Shown piece after piece: positions 1 through 9,058 of a stretch of DNA of 42,910 bases (the stretch's first letter is position 1; each line of letters starts with the position of its first letter). This DNA is from Pseudomonadota bacterium. GTDB lineage: Bacteria > Pseudomonadota > Gammaproteobacteria > Burkholderiales > Thiobacillaceae. The stretch is taken from assembly GCA_030690985.1 (NCBI GenBank), contig JAUYFG010000070.1:1-42910 (forward strand), in the 5' to 3' direction. Below the pieces are notes generated by a model. It saw only the letters and a list, made by a program, of their open reading frames with translations, searched no databases and was not told where the DNA came from. The translations under genes were made by a program, and so were the position numbers.

Positions 1-1
1 C

Positions 2-187
2 CGCACCACCGACGTGACCGGCGCGATCGAACTTCCCGCCGGCACCGAGATGGTGATGCCGGGTGACAACGTCTCGATCGTTGCGGCCCTGATCGCCCCG
101 ATCGCGATGGAAGAAGGTCTGCGTTTCGCCATCCGCGAGGGTGGCCGGACCGTCGGCGCCGGCGTGGTCGCGAAAGTCATCGAGTAA
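2..187 (+). CDS. tuf: Elongation factor Tu, C-terminal part (truncated by window start)
   Basis: The first 61 visible residues, read from base 2, are the C-terminal beta-barrel domain of EF-Tu. They include [12 protein letters not shown], the VMPGDN loop and the ending [20 protein letters not shown]-Tu is the GTPase that delivers aminoacyl-tRNA to the ribosome. Only about 15% of the protein is in the window; the GTPase domain lies upstream. The TAA stop is 14 bp before rpsJ, so this is the str-operon tuf copy running straight into the S10 genes, as is usual in betaproteobacteria. Identification is firm. Confidence 0.97.
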   Translation, partial: RTTDVTGAIELPAGTEMVMPGDNVSIVAALIAPIAMEEGLRFAIREGGRTVGAGVVAKVIE

Positions 188-201
188 TCAAGGCAACCAA
201 C

Positions 202-513
202 ATGTCAAACCAGAAAATCCGAATTCGCCTCAAGGCCTACGATTACAAGTTGATTGACCAATCGGCCATGGAAATCGTCGATACCGCCAAGCGCACCGGC
301 GCCGTCGTGAAGGGGCCTGTGCCGCTTCCCACTTCGATCGAGCGTTTCGATATCTTGCGCTCCCCGCACGTGAACAAGACTTCGCGTGACCAGCTTGAAA
401 TCCGTACTCACAAGCGCTTGATGGACATCGTCGATCCCACTGACAAGACCGTCGATGCACTGATGAAGCTTGATCTGCCCGCAGGTGTGGATGTCGAGAT
501 CAAGTTGCAGTAA
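202..513 (+). CDS. rpsJ: 30S ribosomal protein S10
   Basis: S10 (103 aa, the normal length) is a 30S head protein; in the NusB-NusE complex it also takes part in transcription antitermination. The N-terminus [15 protein letters not shown] and the central VKGPVPLPT stretch are family signatures. The long loop that enters the 30S head is intact. It starts 14 bp after the tuf stop and has no promoter of its own that I can see, so it is probably cotranscribed with tuf. The next gene, rplC, is separated by a 98-bp gap with its own promoter-like signal. Confidence 0.98.
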   Translation: MSNQKIRIRLKAYDYKLIDQSAMEIVDTAKRTGAVVKGPVPLPTSIERFDILRSPHVNKTSRDQLEIRTHKRLMDIVDPTDKTVDALMKLDLPAGVDVEIKLQ

Positions 514-519
514 TTCAGG

Positions 520-549
520 TTGCCTTAAGGGCGCGAGGGTGTATATACT
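520..549 (+). promoter_or_regulatory. Sigma70-like promoter upstream of rplC with GC-rich discriminator
   Basis: TTGCCT (520-525) and TATACT (544-549) are separated by 18 bp. They are followed by CTCGCGC before the probable start site. A GC-rich discriminator is the known hallmark of ppGpp/DksA-controlled stable-RNA and ribosomal promoters. The -10 lies in the loop of the inverted repeat at 531-556. This is inferred from sequence only; the position inside a 98-bp gap of an otherwise tightly packed cluster supports it. Confidence 0.55.
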
Positions 550-556
550 CTCGCGC
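531..556 (+). promoter_or_regulatory. Inverted repeat between rpsJ and rplC
   Basis: A 9-bp stem (531-539 pairing with 548-556, one G-T pair) has an 8-nt loop and is followed by TTTCTATTT. As RNA it could be a weak terminator or attenuator after rpsJ. As DNA its loop and 3' arm contain the -10 and discriminator of the proposed rplC promoter. The U-tract is interrupted, so efficient termination is doubtful. Confidence 0.5.
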
Positions 557-611
557 TTTCTATTTGTAACCGCTGGCCAATTGTAGTCGGCGCCTTGAAA
601 AGGAAACAAAA

Positions 612-1256
612 ATGAGTCTAGGCCTTGTCGGTCGGAAGATCGGCATGACCCGCATTTTTACCGAGGATGGTGTATCCATTCCGGTGACGGTGTTGGACGT
701 GTCGAACAACCGCGTCAGTCAAGTCAAGACGGCCGCAACGGACGGTTACACCGCTGTTCAGGTCGCCTACGGTACACGCAAGCCGAGCCGTATCACCAAG
801 CCTGTTGCCGGCCACTTGGCCAAGGCGGGTGTGGAAGCCGCTCGCGGTCTCGCGGAATTTCGTGTTGCAGCGGAGTTGGTTGAGCAGTTTCTGCCTGGTG
901 CTGCGCTCAATGCCGAGTTGTTCCAGCCCGGCCAAATGGTTGATGTCTCTGGGGTGACGCAAGGTAAGGGTTATGCGGGCACCATCAAGCGCCACCACTT
1001 CAAGTCTCAGCGTGCTTCTCACGGCAACTCGCGTTCCCATAATGTGCCCGGATCCACGGGTATGGCGCAGGATCCCGGTCGGGTGTTCCCTGGCAAGCGG
1101 ATGTCCGGCCATCTCGGGGCGGTACAACGTACCGTGCAGAATCTGGAAGTCGTTCGTGTTGATGCTGCGCGTCAGCTACTCCTGATCAAGGGGGCGGTTC
1201 CTGGTCCCAAGGGCGGTGATATCGTGGTCTGCCCTGCCGTCAAAGGAGTTGCATGA
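612..1256 (+). CDS. rplC: 50S ribosomal protein L3
   Basis: L3 (214 aa, full length) is a primary 23S rRNA binding protein near the peptidyl-transferase centre. The N-terminal [13 protein letters not shown] and the extended loop ([12 protein letters not shown]-like, then [15 protein letters not shown] and [15 protein letters not shown]) are typical. The Gln in the MAQDPGRVF segment is the position modified by PrmB in relatives. AAGGAAACAAAA supplies the ribosome binding site before ATG 612. The stop overlaps the start of rplD, so the two are probably translationally coupled. Confidence 0.98.
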   Translation: MSLGLVGRKIGMTRIFTEDGVSIPVTVLDVSNNRVSQVKTAATDGYTAVQVAYGTRKPSRITKPVAGHLAKAGVEAARGLAEFRVAAELVEQFLPGAALNAELFQPGQMVDVSGVTQGKGYAGTIKRHHFKSQRASHGNSRSHNVPGSTGMAQDPGRVFPGKRMSGHLGAVQRTVQNLEVVRVDAARQLLLIKGAVPGPKGGDIVVCPAVKGVA

Positions 1257-1879
1257 TGGATCTGAAGCTGATCAATGCGCAGGGCCAGGATGCTGGTGCC
1301 GTGAGTGTTTCTGACGCGGTCTTTGCCCGCGATTACAACGAACCACTCGTGCATCAGTTGGTAACGGCGTACATGGCCAATGCCCGGACGGGTGATCGCG
1401 CTCAGTTGACGCGCGCCGAAGTCCGTCACAGCACGAAAAAGCCGTTCAAGCAGAAAGGAACCGGCCGAGCTCGTGCGGGTATGACTTCTTCCCCCATCTG
1501 GCGTGGTGGTGGTCGTGCCTTCCCGAACAAGCCTGATGAGAACTTCAGCCAGAAGGTCAACCGCAAGATGTTCCGTGCCGGCATCGCGACCATCTTCTCG
1601 CGTCTCGCGCAAGATGGCCGCCTCACCGTGGTGGACAGCCTGGTCATCGAGGCGCCCAAGACCAGGATTCTTGCCGGCAAGCTCAAGGAAATGGGGATTT
1701 CCAACCGCGTGCTGATTATTGCGCACGAGATTGATGAAAACCTTTGGCTCTCTTCCCGCAACCTGCCCAACGTGTTGCTGCTTGAGCCGCAGCATGCCGA
1801 TCCGGTCAGTCTGATCCGTTTTGATCGCGTGCTCATGACGCGCGATGCGGTCAAGTCCATTGAGGAGATGTACGCATGA
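1256..1879 (+). CDS. rplD: 50S ribosomal protein L4
   Basis: L4 binds 23S rRNA and lines the exit tunnel; in enterobacteria it also represses the S10 operon. The tunnel loop ([26 protein letters not shown]) is present and complete. Two adjacent ATG codons are possible, at 1253 and 1256. I prefer 1256 because the GGAG at 1245-1248 is then 7 nt away rather than 4, giving MDLKLINAQ, 207 aa. The gene overlaps rplC by one base and rplW by four. No S10-type leader is visible upstream of rpsJ, so L4 autoregulation of the enterobacterial kind is not supported here. Confidence 0.97.
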   Translation: MDLKLINAQGQDAGAVSVSDAVFARDYNEPLVHQLVTAYMANARTGDRAQLTRAEVRHSTKKPFKQKGTGRARAGMTSSPIWRGGGRAFPNKPDENFSQKVNRKMFRAGIATIFSRLAQDGRLTVVDSLVIEAPKTRILAGKLKEMGISNRVLIIAHEIDENLWLSSRNLPNVLLLEPQHADPVSLIRFDRVLMTRDAVKSIEEMYA

Positions 1880-2187
1880 GCGCCGTGCAGATGAAAGAGG
1901 AGCGCCTGCTCCAGGTCATCCTGGCGCCGGTTATCTCTGAAAAAGCGACGATGCTTGCTGATAAGCGCGAGCAAGTCATTTTCCGCGTTGCCACAAGCGC
2001 AACCAAGCCTGAAATCAAGGCGGCTGTTGAACTGTTGTTCAAGGTTCAGGTGAAGGGCGTGCAAGTGACCAATGTGAAGGGCAAGAGCAAGCGCTTCGGC
2101 CGTTTCAATGGCAAGCGCTCTGACTGGAAGAAGGCCTATGTCTGCCTGCAGCCTGGTCAGGAACTCAACTTCGCCGCAGGAGAATAA
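1876..2187 (+). CDS. rplW: 50S ribosomal protein L23
   Basis: L23 (103 aa) sits at the tunnel exit and is the docking site for trigger factor and signal recognition particle. The [18 protein letters not shown] start and the [21 protein letters not shown] segment are typical of the family. The start ATG overlaps the rplD stop (ATGA), so coupling is likely. A second ATG five codons inside (MKEERLLQ) would also give a normal-looking protein. GAGGAG upstream of 1876 favours the first ATG. Confidence 0.97.
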   Translation: MSAVQMKEERLLQVILAPVISEKATMLADKREQVIFRVATSATKPEIKAAVELLFKVQVKGVQVTNVKGKSKRFGRFNGKRSDWKKAYVCLQPGQELNFAAGE

Positions 2188-2190
2188 GTC

Positions 2191-3015
2191 ATGCTGGTAA
2201 AAGTCAAACCGACCTCCCCCGGCCGCCGCGCTGTGGTGAAGGTGGTCACGCCTGGTCTGCACAAGGGCAAGCCGGTAGCTTCGCTGGTCGAAAAGCAGAA
2301 TAGCAAGGCGGGCCGCAACAATAACGGCCATATCACCACACGCCACAAAGGCGGTGGTCACAAACAGCATTACCGGCTAGTCGATTTCAAGCGCAATAAG
2401 GATGGCATCCCTGGCAAGGTTGAGCGTATTGAATACGATCCCAACCGTAGCGCACATATCGCACTGATACTTTATGTCGATGGCGAGCGTCGCTACATCA
2501 TCGCGCCACGTGGTGTTGAGGTGGGAACAGTGCTGATGAGTGGTGCTGAGGCACCGTTCAAGCCGGGTAATTGCATGCCGCTGCGCAATATTCCGGTGGG
2601 TGCCACGATACATTGCATCGAAATGATGCCTGGCAAGGGCGCGCAGATTGCTCGCTCCGCAGGTGCAAGCGTTCAGCTTCTGGCGCGAGAAGGCACCTAT
2701 GCTCAGCTTCGTTTGCGCTCAGGTGAAATTCGCCGCGTCCATGTCGATTGCCGCGCCACGCTGGGTGAAGTCGGCAACGAAGAACACAATCTGCGTTCTA
2801 TCGGTAAGGCCGGTGCCATGCGTTGGCGTGGTGTTCGCCCGACCGTTCGTGGAACTGTGATGAACCCGGTTGATCACCCGCACGGTGGTGGTGAAGGCCG
2901 TACCGGTGAAGGCCGTGTGCCTGTTTCTCCTTGGGGTCAGCCTACCAAGGGCTACCGAACCCGTAACAATAAGCGTACCGATAGCATGATCGTGCGTCGC
3001 CGTCATAAAGCGTAA
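2191..3015 (+). CDS. rplB: 50S ribosomal protein L2
   Basis: L2 (274 aa) is one of the largest and most conserved 50S proteins, needed for subunit association and peptidyl-transferase activity. The conserved histidine region [17 protein letters not shown] is present with His229 and His231, matching the functionally important His of Escherichia coli. The basic C-terminus [14 protein letters not shown] is intact. It lies 3 bp after rplW and 12 bp before rpsS in the S10 operon. Confidence 0.98.
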   Translation: MLVKVKPTSPGRRAVVKVVTPGLHKGKPVASLVEKQNSKAGRNNNGHITTRHKGGGHKQHYRLVDFKRNKDGIPGKVERIEYDPNRSAHIALILYVDGERRYIIAPRGVEVGTVLMSGAEAPFKPGNCMPLRNIPVGATIHCIEMMPGKGAQIARSAGASVQLLAREGTYAQLRLRSGEIRRVHVDCRATLGEVGNEEHNLRSIGKAGAMRWRGVRPTVRGTVMNPVDHPHGGGEGRTGEGRVPVSPWGQPTKGYRTRNNKRTDSMIVRRRHKA

Positions 3016-3027
3016 GAGGTGAGTTGA

Positions 3028-3306
3028 ATGGCTCGTTCTGTAAAAAAAGGCCCCTTCGTTGACGGCCACCTGATGAAAAAGGTGCTGACCGCGCTGGCGG
3101 TGGGTGACAAGAAGCCGATCAAGACCTGGTCGCGTCGTTCCACAGTGTTGCCCGATTTCATCGGTCTGACGGTTGCTGTGCATAACGGTAATAAACATAT
3201 CCCCGTGTACGTTACGGAAAACATGGTGGGCCACAAGCTCGGCGAATTCGCACTGACCCGTACGTTCAAAGGTCACGCAGCCGACAAAAAGGCCAAGAAG
3301 AAGTAA
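3028..3306 (+). CDS. rpsS: 30S ribosomal protein S19
   Basis: S19 (92 aa) forms a head complex with S13 and contacts the A-site finger. Signatures [28 protein letters not shown] and the [15 protein letters not shown] segment are intact. GAGGTGAGTTGA precedes the ATG. Length and position between rplB and rplV are standard, and nothing is unusual. Confidence 0.98.
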   Translation: MARSVKKGPFVDGHLMKKVLTALAVGDKKPIKTWSRRSTVLPDFIGLTVAVHNGNKHIPVYVTENMVGHKLGEFALTRTFKGHAADKKAKKK

Positions 3307-3317
3307 GGAGAGCAGCG

Positions 3318-3647
3318 ATGCAAGTATCAGCAATTCTGCGTGGCACGCGGCTTTCCTCACAGAAGGCCCGTTTGGTCGCTGACATGGTGCGCGGCAAGCG
3401 CGTCGATCTGGCGCTGAATATCCTCACCTTCTCTCCGCAGAAGGCCGCCTTCACCATCAAGAAAGTGCTCGAATCGGCTATTGCCAATGCCGAGCACAAC
3501 GAAGGCGCGGATATCGACGAACTGAAAGTCAGAACCATCTACGTCGATCAGGGCTCCAGCCTGAAGCGTTTCACTGCCCGGGCTAAAGGTCGCGGAAACC
3601 GCATCATCAAACCGACTTGTCACATCACTGTGACGGTTGGCGACTGA
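3318..3647 (+). CDS. rplV: 50S ribosomal protein L22
   Basis: L22 (109 aa) binds all domains of 23S rRNA; its beta-hairpin lines the exit tunnel near the macrolide site. The start [24 protein letters not shown] and the tunnel hairpin ([24 protein letters not shown]) are conserved, with no deletion of the kind seen in erythromycin-resistant mutants. AAGGAGAGCAGCG is a strong ribosome binding site. Confidence 0.98.
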   Translation: MQVSAILRGTRLSSQKARLVADMVRGKRVDLALNILTFSPQKAAFTIKKVLESAIANAEHNEGADIDELKVRTIYVDQGSSLKRFTARAKGRGNRIIKPTCHITVTVGD

Positions 3648-3657
3648 AGGAAGGCAA

Positions 3658-4362
3658 ATGGGACAGAAGATTCATCCGATAGGATTCCGCCTGAGTGTCA
3701 ACAAAGGTTGGACTTCCAAGTGGTATGCGAATAGCAAAAATTATGCGGCCACCCTGCTTGAGGACATCAAGGTGCGCGACTTTCTCAAGAAGAAGCTCGC
3801 CCATGCCTCACTGAGTCGCATCGTTATCGAGCGCCCGGCAAAAAATGCTCGTATTACCCTGTTTTCCTCACGCCCCGGCGTGGTGATCGGCAAGAAGGGT
3901 GAAGACATCGAAGCCTTGCGCCGTCAGCTCAATGCCATGATGTCCGTACCGGTTACGTTGAACATCGAGGAAGTACGCAAGCCTGAGACTGATGCGCAGC
4001 TGATTTCCGATTCAATCGCAAATCAGCTTGAGAAACGGATCATGTTCCGCCGCGCCATGAAGCGCGCAATGCAGAACGCGATGCGTTTCGGTGCCCAGGG
4101 TATCAAGATCATGTCTGCCGGACGTTTGAACGGTATCGAGATCGCACGTACCGAGTGGTACCGCGAAGGACGAGTTCCTTTGCATACCTTGCGTGCTGAT
4201 ATCGACTACGGGTTCTCTGAAGCCAAGACCACCTACGGGATCATTGGTATCAAAGTCTGGGTTTATAAGGGTGATGCACTGGCGCGCGGCGAAAAGCCCG
4301 TGGCCGCACCCGAGCCTGAGCGTCGGCCGCGTCGTCCGGCCGCGCGGGCAGGAAAGGAGTAA
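3658..4362 (+). CDS. rpsC: 30S ribosomal protein S3
   Basis: S3 (234 aa) lies at the mRNA entry channel and has helicase and mRNA-binding roles. The KH domain GxxG motif ([14 protein letters not shown]) and the C-terminal domain ([33 protein letters not shown]) are clear. Start 3658 gives the conserved [12 protein letters not shown]; an upstream in-frame ATG at 3637 lies inside rplV and is not needed, and GAAGGCAA precedes 3658. The C-terminal tail after GEKP is Pro/Arg-rich, a variable region in the family. Confidence 0.97.
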   Translation: MGQKIHPIGFRLSVNKGWTSKWYANSKNYAATLLEDIKVRDFLKKKLAHASLSRIVIERPAKNARITLFSSRPGVVIGKKGEDIEALRRQLNAMMSVPVTLNIEEVRKPETDAQLISDSIANQLEKRIMFRRAMKRAMQNAMRFGAQGIKIMSAGRLNGIEIARTEWYREGRVPLHTLRADIDYGFSEAKTTYGIIGIKVWVYKGDALARGEKPVAAPEPERRPRRPAARAGKE

Positions 4363-4365
4363 CAC

Positions 4366-4782
4366 ATGCTTCAGCCAGCCAGAAGAAAGTACCGCAAGGA
4401 ACAGAAAGGCCGAAATACCGGCCTGGCTACACGCGGAGCGAAAGTGAGTTTCGGCGAATTTGGCCTCAAAGCCATTGCACGTGGTCGCCTTACCGCACGC
4501 CAGATCGAGGCCGCACGTCGTGCCATGACCCGGCACATCAAGCGTGGTGGTCGCATCTGGATCCGAATTTTCCCGGACAAGCCGATTTCCCAGAAGCCCG
4601 CTGAAGTCCGTATGGGTAACGGCAAGGGCAATCCGGAGTTTTACGTCGCTGAAATTCAGCCGGGTAAAGTGCTCTACGAAATGGAAGGTGTGGACGAAGT
4701 TACTGCACGTGAGGCGTTCCGCCTGGCCGCAGCCAAACTGCCCATCGCCACCACTTTTGTGACTCGCCATTTTGGGATCTGA
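4366..4782 (+). CDS. rplP: 50S ribosomal protein L16
   Basis: L16 (138 aa) helps position the acceptor stem of A-site tRNA. The starting [17 protein letters not shown], the [28 protein letters not shown] stretch and the C-terminal [13 protein letters not shown] are typical. The Arg in the RMGNGKG segment is the position hydroxylated by the RoxA/YcfD oxygenase in E. coli. It follows rpsC by 3 bp and ends 1 bp before rpmC. Confidence 0.98.
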   Translation: MLQPARRKYRKEQKGRNTGLATRGAKVSFGEFGLKAIARGRLTARQIEAARRAMTRHIKRGGRIWIRIFPDKPISQKPAEVRMGNGKGNPEFYVAEIQPGKVLYEMEGVDEVTAREAFRLAAAKLPIATTFVTRHFGI

Positions 4783-4783
4783 C

Positions 4784-4984
4784 ATGAAAGCGAATGAACT
4801 CAAGGCCAAATCCACGGAAGAACTCAAGCAGGAAGTGAAGGAATTGCTTCGTGCCCAGTTCAGCCTGCGTATGCAGCTTTCCACCCAGCAGACAACCAAG
4901 ACCCACGAGCTTCGTAAGGTTCGCCGTGACATCGCCCGCGTGCGCACTGTCATGCAGGAACAGAAGCTTACGGCCGGCAACTGA
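4784..4984 (+). CDS. rpmC: 50S ribosomal protein L29
   Basis: L29 (66 aa) is a small helical hairpin next to the tunnel exit, contacting L23. Start 4784 ([10 protein letters not shown]) is chosen over the in-frame ATG at 4772 because the latter lies inside rplP and adds non-conserved residues. The family pattern [19 protein letters not shown] and [16 protein letters not shown] is present. The start is 1 bp after the rplP stop, so reinitiation is likely; only a weak GGGA precedes it. Confidence 0.96.
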   Translation: MKANELKAKSTEELKQEVKELLRAQFSLRMQLSTQQTTKTHELRKVRRDIARVRTVMQEQKLTAGN

Positions 4985-4995
4985 CGAGCAGGATC

Positions 4996-5268
4996 ATGAG
5001 CGAACAACAAACTGTAAATGTCGCGCGCGCCCTCACCGGCACCATTGTCAGCGACAAGATGAACAAGACCGTTACCGTACTGGTGGAGCGTAAAGTCAAG
5101 CACCCCCTGTATGGGAAAATCATTCGCCTGTCCAAGAAGTATCACGCCCACGACGAAAACAACGAGTTCGGCACGGGCGATGTCGTGGTGATCGAGGAAT
5201 GTCGGCCGATCTCCAAGACTAAAGCCTGGCGTGTAGCTCGTTTGATTGAAAAAGCACGCTTGGTGTAA
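4996..5268 (+). CDS. rpsQ: 30S ribosomal protein S17
   Basis: S17 (90 aa) is an early-assembly OB-fold protein of the 30S body. The signatures [39 protein letters not shown] and [18 protein letters not shown] are intact. It is the last gene of the S10 operon. A 180-bp gap with promoter and hairpin signals follows before rplN, matching the classic S10/spc operon boundary. Confidence 0.98.
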   Translation: MSEQQTVNVARALTGTIVSDKMNKTVTVLVERKVKHPLYGKIIRLSKKYHAHDENNEFGTGDVVVIEECRPISKTKAWRVARLIEKARLV

Positions 5269-5275
5269 ATAGTGC

Positions 5276-5304
5276 TTGCATAGGAAGCCGCCTGCCAATA
5301 CAAT
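5276..5304 (+). promoter_or_regulatory. Sigma70-like spc-operon promoter upstream of rplN
   Basis: TTGCAT (5276-5281) and TACAAT (5299-5304) are separated by 17 bp. They are followed by the GC-rich discriminator GGCCGGC. Position 145 bp before rplN agrees with a spc-operon promoter. As with the rplC promoter, the -10 lies in the loop of an inverted repeat (5283-5316). This is sequence inference only. Confidence 0.6.
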
Positions 5305-5316
5305 GGCCGGCTTTCC
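5283..5316 (+). promoter_or_regulatory. Inverted repeat enclosing the rplN promoter -10
   Basis: GGAAGCCG (5283-5290) pairs with CGGCTTTCC (5308-5316, one bulged T). As RNA it would be a short terminator-like hairpin after rpsQ with only a TTTCC tail. As DNA it frames the TACAAT box. The same arrangement is seen at 531-556. Confidence 0.45.
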
Positions 5317-5448
5317 AGTTCACCGCAGCGGTGCTCTGGAATTGACCGCATAGCCTTATGGCTATGCAACAAATTCGCGTGAAAGCGCGCAACCCGAACG
5401 GGATCCAAAACTGCTGGCCTTAAGTGGTTGGCAAGTTGGAGAGAAAAC
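5317..5448 (+). promoter_or_regulatory. Structured 5' leader of the rplN (spc) transcript
   Basis: This non-coding stretch contains a perfect 8-bp hairpin with a TTAT loop (GCATAGCC at 5348-5355 with GGCTATGC at 5360-5367). It also holds the small inverted repeat ACCGC-A-GCGGT and a CGCG-N6-CGCG stem further on. It ends with GGAGAG before rplN. Such a leader could be a site for autoregulation by a ribosomal protein. In E. coli the S8 target is inside rplX-rplE, so a match there would be needed to claim homology, and I do not claim it. Confidence 0.45.
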
Positions 5449-5817
5449 ATGATCCAGATGCAATCCACGTTGGACGTGGCTGACAACACCGGTGCGCGCA
5501 CCGTTATGTGCATCAAGGTGTTGGGTGGCTCGAAGCGGCGTTATGCCGGTGTAGGCGATATCATCAAGGTCAGCATCAAAGATGCTGCGCCGCGTGGTCG
5601 CGTCAAGAAGGGTGACGTTTACAGTGCCGTGGTGGTGCGTACCGCCAAGGGCGTGCGTCGTCCTGATGGTTCGCTCATCAAATTCGACAAGAACGCGGCT
5701 GTCCTGCTCAATAACAAACTTGAGCCTATCGGCACCCGCATTTTCGGGCCTGTTACCCGTGAACTGCGCACGGAACGATTCATGAAGATCGTTTCGTTGG
5801 CGCCGGAAGTGCTGTAA
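5449..5817 (+). CDS. rplN: 50S ribosomal protein L14
   Basis: L14 (122 aa) forms an intersubunit bridge with 16S helix 14. Start 5449 gives [28 protein letters not shown], the family start. A TTG 21 bp upstream is in frame but leads into non-conserved residues and is rejected. GGAGAGAAAAC precedes the ATG. The C-terminus [21 protein letters not shown] is normal. First gene of the spc operon. Confidence 0.98.
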   Translation: MIQMQSTLDVADNTGARTVMCIKVLGGSKRRYAGVGDIIKVSIKDAAPRGRVKKGDVYSAVVVRTAKGVRRPDGSLIKFDKNAAVLLNNKLEPIGTRIFGPVTRELRTERFMKIVSLAPEVL

Positions 5818-5828
5818 GGAGCCTGGTC

Positions 5829-6143
5829 ATGCGAAAGATTCGTAAAGGCGATGAGGTCATCGTCCTGGCGGGAAAAGACAAGGGCAAGCGCGGAACTGTT
5901 CTGCGCATGCTTGAGGAAAAGTTGGTGGTTGAAGGTGTGAACCGCGTGCGTAAGGCTGTCAAGCCGAACCCAATGCGTGGAACCACTGGCGGCTTCCAGG
6001 ACAAAGACATGCCTATTCATCAATCCAACGTCGCGGTGTTCAATGCTGCCGCCGGCAAGGGTGATCGTGTGGGTATCAAAACATTGGAAGATGGGCGCAA
6101 AGTGCGTTTCTTCAAATCCAATGGCGAAGTACTGAACACGTAA
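5829..6143 (+). CDS. rplX: 50S ribosomal protein L24
   Basis: L24 (104 aa) is an assembly initiator with a KOW motif ([22 protein letters not shown] near residues 6-28). The central [20 protein letters not shown] and the C-terminal [15 protein letters not shown] are conserved. Spacing of 11 bp from rplN and 9 bp to rplE supports cotranscription. Confidence 0.97.
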   Translation: MRKIRKGDEVIVLAGKDKGKRGTVLRMLEEKLVVEGVNRVRKAVKPNPMRGTTGGFQDKDMPIHQSNVAVFNAAAGKGDRVGIKTLEDGRKVRFFKSNGEVLNT

Positions 6144-6152
6144 GGAGTGGTC

Positions 6153-6692
6153 ATGGCTCGTATGCACGATTACTACAAAGACACTGTCGTCAAGCAGCTT
6201 ATGGATCGCTTTGGCTACAAGTCGGTAATGGAAGTGCCTTGTGTTACAAAGGTCACCCTGAATATGGGGGTCGGTGAAGCGGTCGGTGACAAGAAGGTCA
6301 TGGATCACGCTGTGGGTGATATGACCAAGATTGCCGGTCAGAAACCTGTGGTGACGCTGTCCCGTAAATCGATTGCCGGTTTCAAGATTCGCGATCACTA
6401 CCCGGTTGGATGCATGGTCACCCTCCGTCGCGAGCGCATGTATGAATTTCTGGACCGTCTGATCAGCGTTGCGATACCGCGTATACGCGATTTTCGGGGG
6501 ATTGGTGGCAAGGGTTTTGATGGCCGTGGCAACTACAACATGGGCGTCAAGGAGCAGATCATCTTTCCGGAAATTGAGTATGAAAAGATTGATACGCTGC
6601 GTGGGATGAATATCACCATCACCACGACTGCCAAGACCGATGAAGAAGCCAAGGCTCTTCTCTCGGCGTTCAAGTTTCCTTTCAAGAATTGA
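6153..6692 (+). CDS. rplE: 50S ribosomal protein L5
   Basis: L5 (179 aa, same length as in E. coli) binds 5S rRNA and contacts P-site tRNA. ATG 6153 ([13 protein letters not shown]) is chosen because AGGAG at 6143-6147 is well placed; a GTG at 6147 overlaps that site. The conserved [32 protein letters not shown] and the ending [19 protein letters not shown] are complete. Confidence 0.97.
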   Translation: MARMHDYYKDTVVKQLMDRFGYKSVMEVPCVTKVTLNMGVGEAVGDKKVMDHAVGDMTKIAGQKPVVTLSRKSIAGFKIRDHYPVGCMVTLRRERMYEFLDRLISVAIPRIRDFRGIGGKGFDGRGNYNMGVKEQIIFPEIEYEKIDTLRGMNITITTTAKTDEEAKALLSAFKFPFKN

Positions 6693-6699
6693 GGTTGCG

Positions 6700-7005
6700 A
6701 TGGCTAAGCTCGCACTGATCAACCGTGAAGCAAAGCGTCGTGCCACGGTGAAGAAGTTTGCTGCAAAGCGTTTGGCGCTCAAGGCAATCATCAATGATGT
6801 CAAACTGGACGACGGCGATCGTATGGATGCTCGTCTGAAACTCCAGTCGTTGCCACGCAACGCCAGTGAGAGTCGTCTGCGCAACCGTTGCCAATTGACT
6901 GGCCGCCCGCGTGGCGTGTTCCGTAAGTTCGGCCTGTGCCGTCACAAGATCCGCGAGTTCGCCATGAAGGGTGAAATTCCCGGCGTGGTCAAGGCTAGCT
7001 GGTAA
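6700..7005 (+). CDS. rpsN: 30S ribosomal protein S14 (long, zinc-free form)
   Basis: S14 (101 aa) is a 30S head protein. This is the long type that lacks the CxxC zinc ribbon: only two cysteines occur, in [12 protein letters not shown] and [10 protein letters not shown]. That form is typical of proteobacteria. Start 6700 gives [14 protein letters not shown] with GAGGTTGCG before it. An upstream ATG at 6640 lies inside rplE and is rejected. Confidence 0.97.
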   Translation: MAKLALINREAKRRATVKKFAAKRLALKAIINDVKLDDGDRMDARLKLQSLPRNASESRLRNRCQLTGRPRGVFRKFGLCRHKIREFAMKGEIPGVVKASW

Positions 7006-7016
7006 GGGGTGCATAT

Positions 7017-7412
7017 ATGAGCATGAGTGATCCCATCGCCGACATGTTGACCCGTATTCGTAATGGTCAGATGGTCGAGAAAGTTACGGTAAAAATGCCG
7101 TCCTCAAAACTGAAGAATGCGATTGCCCAAGTCCTAAAGGACGAAGGCTATATCGATGATTACAAGGTTAATGAGAACGGTGGACTGCCGGAAATGGAAG
7201 TGGCGCTGCGTTACTACGCGGGCCGTCCAGTTATTGAAAAAATCGAACGCATCAGCCGCCCTGGTCTGCGCATTTACAAGGGCCATGACAATCTGCCCCG
7301 CGTGATGAACGGCCTCGGCGTCGCCATTGTTTCCACATCGCAGGGTGTCATGACCGACCGAAAGGCGCGTTCCCTGGGTGTCGGCGGTGAAGTTCTCTGC
7401 GTTGTGGCGTGA
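7017..7412 (+). CDS. rpsH: 30S ribosomal protein S8
   Basis: S8 (131 aa) organises the central domain of 16S rRNA and is a translational repressor of the spc operon in E. coli. [18 protein letters not shown] and the C-terminal [23 protein letters not shown] are typical. ATG 7017 has AAGGGG seven bases upstream; the second in-frame ATG at 7023 is less well spaced. Confidence 0.98.
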   Translation: MSMSDPIADMLTRIRNGQMVEKVTVKMPSSKLKNAIAQVLKDEGYIDDYKVNENGGLPEMEVALRYYAGRPVIEKIERISRPGLRIYKGHDNLPRVMNGLGVAIVSTSQGVMTDRKARSLGVGGEVLCVVA

Positions 7413-7420
7413 GGTAAAAA

Positions 7421-7954
7421 ATGTCGCGCGTTGCTAAAAATCCTGTTTCTGTGCCGTCTGGTGTTGAAGTCAATCTCACCAGCGACGCGATCTCCATCAA
7501 GGGCCCTCTCGGTGTCTTGACGCAAGCTCTGGTCTCCCATGTCAGCGTTACTCACGCCGATGGTCGTCTGCAGATTGCTACCGCCAATGATTCGCGTGAA
7601 GCGCATGCCATGTCTGGTACCACTCGGGCATTGCTGGCCAATATGATCCTTGGTGTAACCAAAGGCTTTGAGCGCAAGCTGACGCTGGTCGGCGTTGGCT
7701 ACCGTGCGCAAGCGCAAGGTAACAAGCTCAATCTGACCCTGGGTTTCTCGCATCCGGTCGAGCACATCATGCCGGAAGGCATCAAGGTTGAAACACCTAC
7801 CCAGACCGAAGTCTTGATCAAAGGTATGGATAAGCAGGTGGTCGGCCAAGTTGCTGCTGATGTGCGTGCGTACCGCAAGCCCGAGCCATACAAGGGCAAG
7901 GGCGTGCGCTACTCGGATGAAGTTGTGGTCCGTAAAGAGACCAAGAAGAAATAA
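7421..7954 (+). CDS. rplF: 50S ribosomal protein L6
   Basis: L6 (177 aa) has two related domains and lies near the factor-binding site. [16 protein letters not shown] opens it. The C-terminal signature [24 protein letters not shown] is intact. A GAGGTAAAAA site precedes the start 9 bp after rpsH. Length and sequence are ordinary. Confidence 0.98.
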   Translation: MSRVAKNPVSVPSGVEVNLTSDAISIKGPLGVLTQALVSHVSVTHADGRLQIATANDSREAHAMSGTTRALLANMILGVTKGFERKLTLVGVGYRAQAQGNKLNLTLGFSHPVEHIMPEGIKVETPTQTEVLIKGMDKQVVGQVAADVRAYRKPEPYKGKGVRYSDEVVVRKETKKK

Positions 7955-7969
7955 CCTGGAGCGATTGCA

Positions 7970-8323
7970 ATGGACAAGAAATTCCGTCGGCTGCGCAGGG
8001 CGCGCAAAACCCGCGCCAAAATCGCGGAGCTGGGTGCGATCCGCCTTTGCGTACATCGCAGTAATACTCACATCTACGCGCAACTCATCGACGCGACGGG
8101 TGGCAACGTGCTGGCATCTGCTTCCTCACTTGAGAAAGATATGCGCACTCAGTTGAAAAATGGCGGCAATGTCGATGCAGCCAAGGCTATTGGCCAGCTC
8201 ATCGCCGAGAAGGCCAAGGCAATTGGTGTCGAGAAGGTTTCTTTCGACCGTGCCGGATTTGCGTTTCACGGTCGTGTCAAGGCACTGGCTGAAGCTGCAC
8301 GCGAACACGGTTTGCAGTTTTAA
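7970..8323 (+). CDS. rplR: 50S ribosomal protein L18
   Basis: L18 (117 aa) binds 5S rRNA with L5 and L25. The Arg/Lys-rich N-terminus ([18 protein letters not shown]), [17 protein letters not shown] and the ending [24 protein letters not shown] are family hallmarks. It is separated from rplF by 15 bp containing CTGGAG and lies 24 bp before rpsE. Confidence 0.98.
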   Translation: MDKKFRRLRRARKTRAKIAELGAIRLCVHRSNTHIYAQLIDATGGNVLASASSLEKDMRTQLKNGGNVDAAKAIGQLIAEKAKAIGVEKVSFDRAGFAFHGRVKALAEAAREHGLQF

Positions 8324-8347
8324 GCGAAAAATCTAAGCGAGAAGATC

Positions 8348-8863
8348 ATGGCGAAACCCCAACAGCAACAGCAAGAAGATCGCGGCGACGGCCTGCAAGA
8401 AAAGATGATTTCGGTCAACCGTGTCACCAAAGTGGTGAAGGGCGGCCGTATTCTCAGCTTTGCCGCACTGACCGTGGTTGGTGACGGCGATGGCGCCGTC
8501 GGCATGGGCAAGGGCAAAGCGCGGGAAGTACCTGTGGCCGTAACCAAGGCGATGGATGAAGCCCGTCGCAAGATGGTCAAAGTGTCGCTCAAGAATGGCA
8601 CCTTCCACCACGCCGTCATCGGCCGCCATGGCGCATCTCGTGTTTTGATTCAGCCTGCATCCGAAGGTACCGGGATTATCGCCGGTGGCGCGATGCGCGC
8701 CGTGTTCGAAGTGATGGGCGTGCACAACGTGCTGGCCAAATGCCTGGGCTCCACCAATCCTTACAACGTCGTCCGTGCGACGCTGAATGGTCTGTCTCAA
8801 ATGATGACGCCCAGCGAAATTGCGGCGAAGCGCGGCAAGACCGTTGCTGAAATCCTGGAGTAA
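8348..8863 (+). CDS. rpsE: 30S ribosomal protein S5
   Basis: S5 (171 aa) has an S5 double-strand-RNA-like domain and a ribosomal S5-D2 fold, and takes part in decoding fidelity. [18 protein letters not shown] and the [23 protein letters not shown] segment are typical. The first 20 residues are rich in Gln ([14 protein letters not shown]), a variable extension; the downstream core is standard. The spectinomycin loop looks unmodified. Confidence 0.98.
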   Translation: MAKPQQQQQEDRGDGLQEKMISVNRVTKVVKGGRILSFAALTVVGDGDGAVGMGKGKAREVPVAVTKAMDEARRKMVKVSLKNGTFHHAVIGRHGASRVLIQPASEGTGIIAGGAMRAVFEVMGVHNVLAKCLGSTNPYNVVRATLNGLSQMMTPSEIAAKRGKTVAEILE

Positions 8864-8866
8864 GTC

Positions 8867-9058
8867 ATGAGCGACGCAAAAGGAAAGATCAAAGTCACGT
8901 TGATCGGAAGTCCGATCGGCACTGTACAGTCCCACCGTGCCAGCGTGCGTGGTCTCGGGCTCAAACGGATGAACCAGAGCAGAGTTCTGGAAGATACCCC
9001 GGCCGTGCGCGGTATGATCAACCGGGTCCACTACCTAGTGAAATTCGAGGTTGCGTGA
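8867..9058 (+). CDS. rpmD: 50S ribosomal protein L30
   Basis: L30 (63 aa) is a small peripheral 50S protein. [28 protein letters not shown] and the ending [10 protein letters not shown] are the family pattern. It starts 3 bp after rpsE with GGAGTAAGTC upstream, and its stop TGA shares bases with the rplO start, so coupling is likely. Confidence 0.97.
   Translation: MSDAKGKIKVTLIGSPIGTVQSHRASVRGLGLKRMNQSRVLEDTPAVRGMINRVHYLVKFEVA

Noticed and set aside
4012-5298. 428-codon minus-strand frame across rpsC-rpsQ
   Set aside because: It lies opposite four well-identified ribosomal protein genes and is therefore a shadow.
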